Assembly (NCBI GenBank): GCA_003240855.1
Contig: QFNN01000009.1
Coordinates: 1 to 46,760, forward strand
Origin: Sphingomonas sanxanigenens
Lineage (GTDB): Bacteria > Pseudomonadota > Alphaproteobacteria > Sphingomonadales > Sphingomonadaceae
Reading direction: 5' to 3'
DNA: 46,760 nt
Within the stretch, counting starts at the first letter, position 1. Each line of letters opens with the position of its first letter. Both the position numbers and the translations under genes were made by a program. This document shows, in pieces, positions 8,979 through 17,589 of this stretch. A model generated the notes under the pieces. That model saw only the letters and a list, made by a program, of their open reading frames with translations. It did not search any database and was not told the origin of the DNA.

Positions 8979-10880
8979 ATGGCGCGCAGCATGATCCCGA
9001 AGCGCCTGCTGATCGGAAGCGCGCTGCTGCTTGCGCTCACGATCTTCGCCTTCGATCTGTTCAGTTCGCTCGACGGCGCGATTGCTGTGCTTCACATCGC
9101 GGTCATCCTGCTCGTCGCCCCGCTCGGACGCCGCGCCGTCATCGCCGCCGGACTCGGCACGGGCGCCCTCACCATCGCGGCATTCCTCGGCGGGCATCTC
9201 GACGCGCTGACCGACGGCTCGCTCTCGCGCTTTGCGGTGAGCATGGTCGCGATCGGCATCACCACGCTGCTGTCGATACGCGATCAGGCGACGCGCACCA
9301 CGCTGGGCGAACAGGCGCGCATCCTGGAGCTTTCGCACGACACGGTCATCATCCGCAGCATGGACGGCACGATCCTGCACTGGAACGAAGGCGCCGAGCA
9401 TCTCTATGGCTGGACGCGGCGCGAGGCGATCGGCCGGCGACGCGACGACCTGCTCCATTGCAGCTTTCCCGTCGAGGAGGTGACGGCGGCGCTCGAACGC
9501 GACGGCCACTGGTCGGGCGAAGTCGCGCGCACGCGGCGCGACGGCACGCGGCTGGTGCTGGCGAGCCGGTGGCTGCTGCGCCGCGATCCCGGCGGCCGCC
9601 CGATCGGCGTGATCGAATCGAGCAGCGACCTGACCGAAAAGCGCCGCGCGGATATGGAGCGCCGCGCATCCGAGCAACGCTATCGCGCGATCTTCGACAC
9701 CGCCGGGTTCGCCGCATGGGAGTCCGACTGGTCGGAGGCGATGCGCATCCTGACCGAAGCCGTTCCGCCGGACGCCAATGCCGCAAGCTGGCTGGCGCAG
9801 CATAGTGACGTGGTGCAGGCCGGCGCCTGCGCGGCGGTCATCCGCAACGCCAATCAGGCCGCGATCGCCCTGTTCGGCGCGCCTTCCCGCGAAGCGTTGA
9901 TCGGATCGACCCTGCGCGGCCGCTATCCGGAAGACGCGCTGGAATCGATGGCCGCCCTGCTGGGCGCGCTGGCCGGCGGCGAACGATCGGCCGAAGTCGA
10001 GACCAAGCTGCGGACGATCGACGGGCGGACCGTCGACATCGTGCTGCGCGTCACCGAACTACTCGACAGCCGCGACTGGTCCAACATGCTCGTGATGGCT
10101 GCAGACGTGACCGAGCGCAATGAAGCGCGGGCGCGGCTGGAGCAGACATCGGCCGAGCTGGCGCACGCCGGGCGCGTGTCGATGCTGGGCCAGCTCGCCG
10201 CATCGATCGCGCATGAGGTCAACCAGCCGCTGACCGCGATCATCAACTACGCCAAATCAGGCCGCCGCTGGCTGTCGCGCCCCGAACCCGATCTGGGCGA
10301 AGTCGACGCCTGCCTGGAGAAGGTAGGCGCCAACGGCGCACGCGCCGCCGACGTCATCGCGCGCATCCGGGCGCTGGCGCGTAAAACGCCGCCGCAGGCC
10401 GAGCGCCTGGACCTGGGCGATCTGATCGAGGACGCCATGGCGCTCGTCCAGCGCGAAGCGCGCGCCGCAGACGTTACGATGCGCGAAACCGGCATCGACG
10501 AAGCGCGCGCCGTAATCGCCGATCGCGTCCAGGTGCAGCAGGTTCTGGTCAATCTGATTATCAACGGCATACAGGCGATGCGCGATACGCCGCCGGCGGA
10601 TCGCCGCCTCGACATAGCGGCTGAGCCGATGGACGGCGGCATGATCCGCATAGCGGTGAGCGACAGCGGATCAGGCTTCCCCGGCGACACAGCCCGGCGC
10701 ATTTTTGAGCCTTTCTACACCACCAAGGCCGAGGGCATGGGCATGGGCCTGTCGATCTGCCGATCGATCATCGAGGCGCAGGGCGGCCGCATCAGCGCCG
10801 AGAATAACGAGGGCGCCGGCGCAACGGTCGCCTTCACCTTGCCTGCGGCGGCGGCCGATTCGCCGGGAATAACATCTTAA
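8979..10880 (+). CDS. PAS-domain sensor histidine kinase (FixL/DctB-like)
   Basis: Kinase of 633 residues. The N-terminus (about 8-100) is hydrophobic with three or four membrane helices and little periplasmic exposure. A PAS domain with PAC-type end lies at about 116-225 (SHDTVIIRSMDG, WNEGAEHLYGW). A second, less typical PAS region covers about 232-380 and ends in AADVTERNEARARLEQ. A HisKA-type domain follows, with His412 in SIAHEVNQPLTAIINYAKSG, a signature shared by FixL, DctB and NtrB-like kinases. The HATPase_c domain has NLIINGIQAM, VSDSGSGF and GMGMGLSICRSI. No FixL heme-binding histidine context was recognised, so oxygen sensing should not be assumed. Two regulator genes follow in the same direction. 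Confidence 0.88.
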   Translation: MARSMIPKRLLIGSALLLALTIFAFDLFSSLDGAIAVLHIAVILLVAPLGRRAVIAAGLGTGALTIAAFLGGHLDALTDGSLSRFAVSMVAIGITTLLSIRDQATRTTLGEQARILELSHDTVIIRSMDGTILHWNEGAEHLYGWTRREAIGRRRDDLLHCSFPVEEVTAALERDGHWSGEVARTRRDGTRLVLASRWLLRRDPGGRPIGVIESSSDLTEKRRADMERRASEQRYRAIFDTAGFAAWESDWSEAMRILTEAVPPDANAASWLAQHSDVVQAGACAAVIRNANQAAIALFGAPSREALIGSTLRGRYPEDALESMAALLGALAGGERSAEVETKLRTIDGRTVDIVLRVTELLDSRDWSNMLVMAADVTERNEARARLEQTSAELAHAGRVSMLGQLAASIAHEVNQPLTAIINYAKSGRRWLSRPEPDLGEVDACLEKVGANGARAADVIARIRALARKTPPQAERLDLGDLIEDAMALVQREARAADVTMRETGIDEARAVIADRVQVQQVLVNLIINGIQAMRDTPPADRRLDIAAEPMDGGMIRIAVSDSGSGFPGDTARRIFEPFYTTKAEGMGMGLSICRSIIEAQGGRISAENNEGAGATVAFTLPAAAADSPGITS

Positions 10881-10956
10881 TATGATAGGGGCGGCGCGCC
10901 GATCGCGCCATTTATGAGCGTGAAGCTGCGCCTCGGGCGGAGCGGGAGTAAGTGAA

Positions 10957-11325
10957 GTGCCTACTGGGTCTGTTATCTGCGTGGTCGACGACGATCAGGA
11001 TGTCCGCGACAGCATCGGGGCGTTCTTCCGGTCTGCCGGCATCGACATTCACGGCTTTGACGGCGCGGAAGCCCTGCTGGCTTCGGCCAGCCTGCAGGTG
11101 ATGGCCTGCCTTATCACCGACCTGCACATGCCGGGCATGGACGGGCTGGAATTGCAGCGCGAGTTGCGCCGCAAGGGCTATGATGTCCCGGTTATCCTGA
11201 TGACCGCATTCCCGACGCCGGAAGCGCGCGCCACCGCGCGCGAACTGGGCATCGCGACTTTCGTGACCAAACCCACCGATCCCGAACTGCTGCTCGAAGA
11301 GGTCGAGGCGCTGCTCGCCGCCTGA
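10957..11325 (+). CDS. Single-domain response regulator (CheY/FixJ-receiver type)
   Basis: Stand-alone receiver of 122 residues: acidic pocket DDD at 11-13, phospho-acceptor Asp55 in CLITDLHMPGMDG, the conserved Thr in LMTAFP and the Lys in FVTKPTDPE. There is no output domain. The GTG start at 10957 is supported by GGGAG eight bases upstream. It is most like the receiver half of FixJ. It lies between its probable kinase and a full-length FixJ-like regulator, so it may compete for phosphate, act as a phosphate sink, or deliver an output through protein contact. These roles are inferred from known stand-alone receivers. Confidence 0.85.
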   Translation: MPTGSVICVVDDDQDVRDSIGAFFRSAGIDIHGFDGAEALLASASLQVMACLITDLHMPGMDGLELQRELRRKGYDVPVILMTAFPTPEARATARELGIATFVTKPTDPELLLEEVEALLAA

Positions 11326-11377
11326 GCGGCGGCGGATCGCGCTGCGCAGGCAGGAAAACGAAGCAAAGGAGGGCAAA

Positions 11378-12034
11378 ATGACGGCCGTGAACCAAGTCAG
11401 TGGCAGCCGCCTCGTCTGCATCATCGACGATGACGCCGATGTCCGCGATTCGCTCGCCAGCCTGCTGCGCGCATCGGGCTATGACGTGCGCGGCTTCGGT
11501 GCGCCCGAGGAGTTTCTGGCCGACGATGCGGCGGACAGCGCGGCCTGCCTTGTGCTCGATGTCCAGCTCGGCAGCGTCAACGGGCTCGATTTCCAGCAGG
11601 AACTGCTCGACAGCGACACGACGCTGCCGGTGATCCTCATCAGCGGCCATGGCGACATTCCGATGACGGTGCGCGCAATGCGCGCCGGCGCGGTCACTTT
11701 CCTGTCCAAGCCCTTCGACGATCAGGCGATGCTCGCCGCGATCGACGAGGCCGTCGCGCGCGACGAGGACCGCCGGATGCGCGAGCGCGAGGATGCGTCG
11801 CTGCGCGCCCGCTACGAATGCCTGACGCCGCGCGAACGCGACGTTCTGGGCTATGTCGCGGCGGGGCTGATGAACAAGCAGATCGCGGGCAAGCTGGAAC
11901 TGAGCGAGATCACCGTGAAGATCCACCGCGGCAATATGATGCGCAAGATGGAGGCGGAATCGCTGGCCGATCTCGTCCGCATGGCCGAGGCGCTGGGCGT
12001 GCGCGAAGCCGTGTCGCGTTACAATCACGGCTGA
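11378..12034 (+). CDS. FixJ-like LuxR-family response regulator
   Basis: Two-domain regulator of 218 residues. The receiver (about 10-125) has IIDDDADVRDSL, phospho-acceptor Asp61 (CLVLDVQLG), ILISGHGDIPM and FLSKPFDD. After a charged linker the GerE/LuxR helix-turn-helix (about 148-205) reads LTPRERDVLGYVAAGLMNKQ and ISEITVKIH-like SEITVKIHRGNMMRKM. The Ser-Gly-His-Gly motif and overall shape are those of FixJ and TodT/StyR-type regulators. A strong AAGGAGG ribosome site precedes the ATG. It is the likely transcriptional output of the upstream PAS kinase, and the divergent TonB receptor is a plausible target. Confidence 0.9.
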   Translation: MTAVNQVSGSRLVCIIDDDADVRDSLASLLRASGYDVRGFGAPEEFLADDAADSAACLVLDVQLGSVNGLDFQQELLDSDTTLPVILISGHGDIPMTVRAMRAGAVTFLSKPFDDQAMLAAIDEAVARDEDRRMREREDASLRARYECLTPRERDVLGYVAAGLMNKQIAGKLELSEITVKIHRGNMMRKMEAESLADLVRMAEALGVREAVSRYNHG

Positions 12035-12208
12035 GAGTCCATTCGGAAAGGCGCATTTTGCGCCAGCCGCAGCGTAGCGGATGGCCGCCGCCCATGACCT
12101 GTTGACGACCGGCGTCGATCGGGCGCCGGCCGCAATTTTCCACCCGGTCTGCGATCAAGCCGAGGGGGTCGCTCGCAATCGCCCGGACCCAGCGATAGAC
12201 AGCGGACC

Positions 12209-13267
12209 GTGACACTGGACGATCGCTTCATCGCGCGCATCATCACCGGGCTGGAGCCCGTCGCTTCCGTGCTTCTCGCGATCCTGCTCGCGCATCTTCT
12301 GGGCGCGACCAATATCTCGTGGGCGGCCTTTGCAGGCTATGCCGTGATACGCGGACTGGCGAGCGAAACGCTGACGCGCGGCGTCCGGCGCTTCGGCGGC
12401 ACGATTGCCGGCGGCCTGCTCGCGCTCGTCATCGTGCCTTTGGCCGCGCCTTACTGGCCGCTTGCCGCAGGCGCGCTTTTCATCATCGGCGCGGCGAGCA
12501 TCTATGCGGCGCTGACTACCCATCACGCCTATGCCTGGCTGTTCGTCGGCCTGACCTTCGCGATGGTTCTGCTCGACAAGGTCGACATGCCCGGAGCGGG
12601 GGTGCCGGCCTTCGTCCAGACGCGAATCATCGAAACCGCGGCCGGCACCTTCGCCTGCGTCGTCGTCAGCCTGATCTCATCGGCGACGCTCCGCCGCCTC
12701 TGGCCGGGCACGGCATCGGCCGCGCCGACGCCGGTGCGCTGGCATGCCGACGCCGCGCGCCATGCCGTCGAAGGCGGCCTCGCGCTCGCCACGCTGGCGA
12801 TCCTGTCGCACTGGCTGGCCATTCCCGCGCTGGCCCAGGGCGCGATCAGCATCATGGCGGTGATGGTCGTCCCGCTGTCCGACGTCGGCGACAATAATCT
12901 GAAGCCGGTGACGACCAGGCTCATCCACCGGCTCATCGGCTGCGCCCTTGGCGGGGCGTTCGCGCTGGTCTGGCTGCTGCTCGCCAAGGGCGCGACGGCG
13001 CCGCTGATCGCCGGCACGATGACGGGCGTGTTCATCGGCCGCTGGATCGAGACGGGGAACCCGGCCTATCGCTATATCGGCTTTCAGTTCGCGTTCGCCG
13101 TGCTGATCACGCTGGTGCCCGACAATTACGCCCATGCCGAAATCGGCCCAGGGATCGAGCGCCTGACCGGCGTCGTCATCGGCATGCTGATCCTCGAACC
13201 GATCCTGATCCTGTCATATCTGCTGCGCGGCAAGGCGCGGCGGAGCGAGCCGGAGACCCCGGCCTGA
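12209..13267 (+). CDS. FUSC-family membrane protein (putative aromatic/xenobiotic exporter)
   Basis: Integral membrane protein of 352 residues with about ten hydrophobic helices in two sets of similar layout, separated by a cytoplasmic stretch near 165-185. The opening segment ETLTRGVRRFGGTIAGGLLA and the second-half RLIHRLIGCALGGAFAL both carry the R...R..GT/C..G pattern of the FUSC family, to which p-hydroxybenzoate exporter AaeB and related efflux proteins belong. It is shorter than AaeB (about 650 residues) and lacks a long C-terminal cytoplasmic region. The start is GTG at 12209. No membrane-fusion or outer-membrane partner is adjacent, so it may act alone or with distant partners. Confidence 0.7.
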   Translation: MTLDDRFIARIITGLEPVASVLLAILLAHLLGATNISWAAFAGYAVIRGLASETLTRGVRRFGGTIAGGLLALVIVPLAAPYWPLAAGALFIIGAASIYAALTTHHAYAWLFVGLTFAMVLLDKVDMPGAGVPAFVQTRIIETAAGTFACVVVSLISSATLRRLWPGTASAAPTPVRWHADAARHAVEGGLALATLAILSHWLAIPALAQGAISIMAVMVVPLSDVGDNNLKPVTTRLIHRLIGCALGGAFALVWLLLAKGATAPLIAGTMTGVFIGRWIETGNPAYRYIGFQFAFAVLITLVPDNYAHAEIGPGIERLTGVVIGMLILEPILILSYLLRGKARRSEPETPA

Positions 13268-13294
13268 CGAGCCGCCGAGCCTTTCCGCCTCGCC

Positions 13295-15118
13295 TTATTC
13301 GACCGTAACGCTCTTCGCGAGATTGCGCGGCTGATCGACGTCGGTGCCCTTGGCGACCGCGACATGATAGGCCAGCAACTGCACCGGCACCGCATAGACG
13401 AGCGGCGCGATCAGCGGATGGACCTTGGGCATGGTGATCGTGGCGATGCAATTCTCGCCCGCCTGCTCGATCCCGTCATAATCGCTGATCAGCACCACCT
13501 TGCCGCCGCGCGCCTGCACTTCCTGCATGTTCGAGACGGTCTTTTCAAACAGCGGCCCGGAAGGCGCGATCACGATCACCGGCACATTCTCGTCGATCAG
13601 CGCGATGGGGCCGTGCTTCATCTCGCCCGCCGCATAGCCTTCGGCATGGATATAGCTGATTTCCTTCAGCTTCAGCGCGCCTTCGAGCGCCAGCGGATAG
13701 TCGGTGCCGCGCCCCAGATAGAGCACGTCGCGCGCGCCGGCGACGACATGCGCCATCGCCTGGATCGCCTCGTCATAGGCCAGCGCGCCGTTGAGCGCCG
13801 ACGGCGCCTCCGCAAGATGCTTGACGATCGCCTTCTCCTCCGCAGCGGACAGCCGGCCCTTGGCGCGCGCCAGATTGGCGGCGAAGGCGGCGAGCACGGC
13901 GAGCTGGCAGGTGAAGGCCTTGGTGGACGCGACGCCGATTTCCGGGCCGGCATGAGTGGGCAGAAGCAGATCGGCCTCGCGCGCCATCGTGCTGGTCGGC
14001 ACATTGACGACGGCGGCGATCTTCTGCCCTTCCGACTTGGCGTGGCGCAGTGCGGCGAGCGTATCCGCCGTCTCGCCCGACTGGCTGATGACGATCATCA
14101 GCCCGCCTTCCTCCATCACCGGGGCGCGGTAGCGAAACTCCGACGCGACATCGATGTCGACAGGGACGCGCGCGAACTGCTCGAACCAATATTTGGCGAC
14201 CATGCCAGCGTAGAAGCTGGTGCCGCACGCGACGATGGTGACGCGCCGGATGTCAGTCAGATCGAAATCGGGAATGGGGAGCGAAACCTTCTCCTCCATC
14301 CGCTGCAGATAGCCGCGCAGCGTCTGCGCGACGACGATCGGCTGCTCGTAAATCTCCTTGAGCATATAATGGCGGTGATTGCCCTTGGAGACGAGATCGC
14401 CGGTCACGCCCGAGATCGTGACGGGACGCTCGACCGGATTATTGTCCTTGTCGAAGATCTGCGCGCCGTCCTTGTCGATGACCACCCAGTCGCCCTCGTC
14501 GAGATAGGCGATACGCTGGGTGAGCGGGGCGAGCGCCAGCGCGTCCGAACCCAGATAGGTCTCGCCGTCGCCATAGCCGACGACCAGCGGCGAACCGAGG
14601 CGTGCGCCGACGAGCAGCTCCGGATGCTGGCGGAAAAGGATGGCGAGCGCGAAGGCGCCGTGCAGGCGCGGCAGCACCTCGGCCACCGCCTCTGCCGGCG
14701 ACATGCCATTCTCGATCTTCTCGCTCACCAGATGGGCGACGACCTCGGTGTCGGTCTCGCTGGTGAAGGTGCGGCCGCGCGCGATCAGCTCGTCGCGCAG
14801 CGCCTTGAAGTTCTCGATGATGCCATTGTGGACCAGCGCGACTTCATTGGTCGCATGGGGGTGCGCGTTGTTGGTGGTCGGCCCGCCATGCGTCGCCCAG
14901 CGCGTGTGGGCGATGCCGGTGTCGCCGGGAAGCGGATTGGCGGCGAGTTCCCCGGCGAGGTTGACCAGCTTGCCCGAGGCGCGGCGGCGATCGATCGCGC
15001 CATCATGGACGGTCGCGATGCCCGCCGAGTCATAACCGCGATATTCGAGGCGCCTGAGTCCGTCGAGCAGCCGGTCCGCAACCGCTTCCTTGCCGACGAT
15101 TCCAACGATTCCGCACAT
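13295..15118 (-). CDS. glmS: Glutamine-fructose-6-phosphate aminotransferase (isomerizing)
   Basis: Makes glucosamine-6-phosphate from fructose-6-phosphate and glutamine, the first step toward UDP-GlcNAc for peptidoglycan and lipopolysaccharide. The length of 607 residues is standard. The N-terminal class-II glutamine amidotransferase domain starts MCGIVGIVGK, with Cys2 as the nucleophile, and contains AHTRWATHGGP. Two SIS sugar-isomerase domains follow (about 285-430 and 455-600), including CGTSFYAG, SQSGETADTLAAL, STKAFTCQ and the C-terminal NLAKSVTVE. No glmS ribozyme is visible in the 21-base gap upstream. The gene is the last of the glmU / unknown 103-residue gene / glmS run. Confidence 0.97.
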   Translation of the reverse strand: MCGIVGIVGKEAVADRLLDGLRRLEYRGYDSAGIATVHDGAIDRRRASGKLVNLAGELAANPLPGDTGIAHTRWATHGGPTTNNAHPHATNEVALVHNGIIENFKALRDELIARGRTFTSETDTEVVAHLVSEKIENGMSPAEAVAEVLPRLHGAFALAILFRQHPELLVGARLGSPLVVGYGDGETYLGSDALALAPLTQRIAYLDEGDWVVIDKDGAQIFDKDNNPVERPVTISGVTGDLVSKGNHRHYMLKEIYEQPIVVAQTLRGYLQRMEEKVSLPIPDFDLTDIRRVTIVACGTSFYAGMVAKYWFEQFARVPVDIDVASEFRYRAPVMEEGGLMIVISQSGETADTLAALRHAKSEGQKIAAVVNVPTSTMAREADLLLPTHAGPEIGVASTKAFTCQLAVLAAFAANLARAKGRLSAAEEKAIVKHLAEAPSALNGALAYDEAIQAMAHVVAGARDVLYLGRGTDYPLALEGALKLKEISYIHAEGYAAGEMKHGPIALIDENVPVIVIAPSGPLFEKTVSNMQEVQARGGKVVLISDYDGIEQAGENCIATITMPKVHPLIAPLVYAVPVQLLAYHVAVAKGTDVDQPRNLAKSVTVE

Positions 15119-15139
15119 AGTTGTCGATCCCTTGCCGCA

Positions 15140-15451
15140 TCAATGCGGGAAATTGGTGTCCACGAAAAAACGAGAAAACTCGGCCGGATCCGGCTCATAT
15201 CCGTTGGCCGCGACGAACTTCGCCCGGCCTTTCTCCCAGACCTCGCGAATGGCGCCCGCCATGCCCTCCGGAAAGCGCATGCGCTGCGCGACGATGGCGC
15301 GCCACGGCCCCGCCTCGCCGAACATCTCGCGGTAACCGGGCTCCATCGCGGTCAGCGCGGCGTCGCTGTCAGCGTCGAGATGCCCGGTCGCGTCGAGCAC
15401 ATAGCTTTCGAGCAGCTTGAGGAAGGGCTTTCCGGTGTAGCGGTCCGTCAC
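15140..15451 (-). CDS. Uncharacterised 103-residue protein between glmU and glmS
   Basis: Soluble protein of 103 residues with no signal peptide or membrane helix: an acidic, aromatic-rich sequence with DRYTGKPFLKLLESYVLD at the N-terminus, YREMFG and WRAIVAQRMRFP in the middle, and FSRFFVDTNFPH at the end. I do not recognise a characterised family. The GTG start at 15451 overlaps the glmU stop in a GTGA, so it is translationally coupled to glmU, and only 21 bases separate it from glmS. This position suggests a role linked to UDP-GlcNAc synthesis, for example as an accessory or regulator, but nothing in the sequence proves that. It is unlikely to be a spurious frame, because the two genes abut it exactly. 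Confidence 0.75.
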   Translation of the reverse strand: MTDRYTGKPFLKLLESYVLDATGHLDADSDAALTAMEPGYREMFGEAGPWRAIVAQRMRFPEGMAGAIREVWEKGRAKFVAANGYEPDPAEFSRFFVDTNFPH

Positions 15452-16803
15452 ATCTTGGCCTTTCGCGCCAGCATCCGTTCGCGAAAACGCCTGGCCCAGC
15501 CGGGCTTCGCATCCTGCGGCGCGCGGGTGAGCGCCAGCGCGTCGCTTTCCACATCGCCGACGATCACCGATCCCGCACCGACGATCGCGCCGTCGCCGAT
15601 CTTCACCGGGGCGACCAGCGCGCTGTTCGATCCGATGAAGGCGCCCGCGCCGATTTCGGTGCGATATTTGAAGAAGCCGTCATAATTGCAAGTGATCGTG
15701 CCTGCGCCGATATTGGCGCCCGCCCCGATCTCGGCATCGCCCAGATAGGTGAGGTGATTGGCCTTGGCGCCCTCGCCCAGCTTCGCCTTCTTCACTTCGA
15801 CGAAATTGCCGACCTTGGCCTTGACGCCGATCTCCGCGCCCGGCCGCAGCCGCGCATAGGGGCCGATCTCGGCGCGCGCCGAAACGATCGCGCCCTCGAT
15901 ATGGCTGAAGGCGTGGATGACCGCGCCATCGCCGATGCTGACGCCGGGGCCGAAAAAGACATTGGGTTCGATCGTCACGTCGCGGCCGACCACCGTATCA
16001 TGCGCGAACCACACGGTTTCAGGGGCGATCAGCGTCGCGCCATCCGCCATCGCCTGCGCGCGCCGGGCGACCTGCCACTGCGCCTCGACCGCCGCTAGCT
16101 CGGCGCGGCTGTTCACGCCGGCGACTTCGTTCGCGTCAGCCTCGACCACACGCGCGAAGCCCCCTTCGGCGCGGGCGAGCATCACGATATCGGGCAGATA
16201 ATATTCGCCGGCCGCATTATCGTTGCCGATCTTCGCGAGCAGCCTGAACAGATCGCCCGAACGCACTGCCATCAAACCGGAATTGCACAGCGTGACGGCG
16301 CGCTCTTCGGCGCTGGCGTCCTTATATTCGACCATCTTCGCGATACGCCCGTCGGCATCAGCGATCACCCGGCCATAAGCGGCAGGATCAGCCGGGCGGA
16401 AGCCCAGCACAACCATGGCTGGATCGCCGTCGCCATGAAGGGCGTCGAGCATCCGCCGCATCGTGGCGCTGCCGACCAGCGGCACATCGCCATAAAGGAT
16501 CAGCACGTCGCCGTCGAAACCGGCCAGCGCGGCCTCCGCCTGCCGCACCGCATGGCCCGTGCCCAGTTGCTCCGCCTGCGTCACCGTGGCGACGCCCAGC
16601 GGCGCGACGGCCCGTTCGACCTGCTCGCGCCCCGCCCCAACGACCACGACGGTGCGCGCCGGAGCAAGCGCCGCCGCGCTCGCGATCAGGTGAAGCAGCA
16701 TCGGCCGCCCCGCGATCGGGTGAAGCACCTTGTGGAGATCGGACTTCATCCGCGTGCCTTTTCCGGCGGCGAGGATGACGGCGGCGACGGGCGTGTCGGT
16801 CAT
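15448..16803 (-). CDS. glmU: Bifunctional GlmU: GlcN-1-P acetyltransferase / GlcNAc-1-P uridyltransferase
   Basis: Carries out the last two steps of UDP-N-acetylglucosamine synthesis. From the ATG at 16803, preceded by AAGGACAGGA, the protein has 451 residues, the usual length; the open frame upstream (to 16929) is not expected to be coding. The N-terminal uridyltransferase domain has VILAAGKGTRMKSDLHKVLH, the pyrophosphorylase signature, and later ILYGDVPLV. The C-terminal left-handed beta-helix has RPGAEIG, VEVKKAKLGEG, NHLTYLGDAEIG and ITCNYDG, the acetyl-CoA site region. It is the first gene of the glmU-unknown-glmS operon and diverges from the phosphatase gene 65 bases away. Confidence 0.97.
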   Translation of the reverse strand: MTDTPVAAVILAAGKGTRMKSDLHKVLHPIAGRPMLLHLIASAAALAPARTVVVVGAGREQVERAVAPLGVATVTQAEQLGTGHAVRQAEAALAGFDGDVLILYGDVPLVGSATMRRMLDALHGDGDPAMVVLGFRPADPAAYGRVIADADGRIAKMVEYKDASAEERAVTLCNSGLMAVRSGDLFRLLAKIGNDNAAGEYYLPDIVMLARAEGGFARVVEADANEVAGVNSRAELAAVEAQWQVARRAQAMADGATLIAPETVWFAHDTVVGRDVTIEPNVFFGPGVSIGDGAVIHAFSHIEGAIVSARAEIGPYARLRPGAEIGVKAKVGNFVEVKKAKLGEGAKANHLTYLGDAEIGAGANIGAGTITCNYDGFFKYRTEIGAGAFIGSNSALVAPVKIGDGAIVGAGSVIVGDVESDALALTRAPQDAKPGWARRFRERMLARKAKM

Positions 16804-16868
16804 TCTGTTCCTGTCCTTGTGGGCGCCCAATCGCACGACGCGCTTGCCTTTGCCAGTGGGGCGCGGGC

Positions 16869-17573
16869 ATGGCGGCGGCGATGACAGGCTTTCCCTACGC
16901 GATCGTCGGCTTCGACCTCGACGGCACACTCCTCGACACCAGCGCCGATCTGACGGCGGCGGTCAATCATACACTGGGACTGGAAGGCCGCCCGCCGCTC
17001 AATGTCGATCAGGTCAAGCCGATGATCGGCGGCGGCGCGAAACTGATGCTTCAGAAGGGGCTTGAACGATCGGGCGGCTCCAGCCCCGAATTGATGGCCG
17101 AGCTCTATCCCAGGCTGCTGCATTTCTATCGCGACAATATCTCCGGCGGCAGCGTGCCCTTCCCCGGCGCGCTGGATGCGCTGGACGCGCTGGCGTCCAA
17201 GGGCGTCCAGATCGCCGTCGTCACCAACAAGTTCGAATCGCTCGCCCTGAAGCTGCTCGGCGAAGTCGGGCTGGCCGATCGCTTCGCGACGATCATCGGC
17301 GGCGACACGATGGGCAAAGGCAACGCCAAGCCCTCGGCCGCGCCGATCGAGGAGATGATCCGGCGCTGCGGCGGGGGGTCGGCCGCGTTCGTGGGCGATT
17401 CGATCTACGATGTCGGCGCGGCGCACAATGCAGGCATAGGCTGCATCGCCGTCAGCTTCGGTTTCCTGATGCAGCCGATCGAAGATCTGGGCGCCGATCT
17501 GGTGATCGACCATTATGACGAACTCCTCCCCGCGCTCGAGCGGCTGGACGGCGCTATGGCGGCGCGCGCCTGA
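16869..17573 (+). CDS. gph: HAD-family phosphatase, phosphoglycolate phosphatase-like
   Basis: Cytoplasmic hydrolase of 234 residues. HAD motif I is FDLDGTLLDTSAD, with nucleophile Asp16 and acid/base Asp18. Motif II is VVTNKFE, motif III the Lys in GKGNAKPSAAPI, and motif IV FVGDSIYD. The helical cap between motifs I and II is about 70 residues, as in Gph, which removes 2-phosphoglycolate formed during DNA repair and RuBisCO side reactions. Related HAD enzymes with other sugar phosphates as substrates cannot be excluded. Two possible starts, ATG at 16869 or at 16881, differ by four residues. It diverges from glmU and converges with the nucleotidyltransferase gene that ends at 17590. Confidence 0.85.
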   Translation: MAAAMTGFPYAIVGFDLDGTLLDTSADLTAAVNHTLGLEGRPPLNVDQVKPMIGGGAKLMLQKGLERSGGSSPELMAELYPRLLHFYRDNISGGSVPFPGALDALDALASKGVQIAVVTNKFESLALKLLGEVGLADRFATIIGGDTMGKGNAKPSAAPIEEMIRRCGGGSAAFVGDSIYDVGAAHNAGIGCIAVSFGFLMQPIEDLGADLVIDHYDELLPALERLDGAMAARA

Positions 17574-17589
17574 TCGCGCGCTTGCCGCA

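Noticed and set aside
8979..10880. Naming the PAS kinase FixL (oxygen sensor)
   Set aside because: The heme-binding histidine context of FixL is not evident in either PAS region, so only the family-level name is used.
10893..10909. Hairpin GGCGCG-CCGAT-CGCGCC between the PAS kinase and the receiver gene
   Set aside because: Six-pair GC palindromes are common by chance in this DNA and there is no T tract; kept out of the feature list.
12050..12064. Hairpin GGCGC-ATTTT-GCGCC after the FixJ-like gene as a terminator
   Set aside because: Only five base pairs and no T run; too weak to claim.
13364..15685. A 773-residue open frame antisense to glmS and its neighbour
   Set aside because: It is a mirror of a certain glmS gene; composition is Arg/Ala/His-rich with no recognisable domain.
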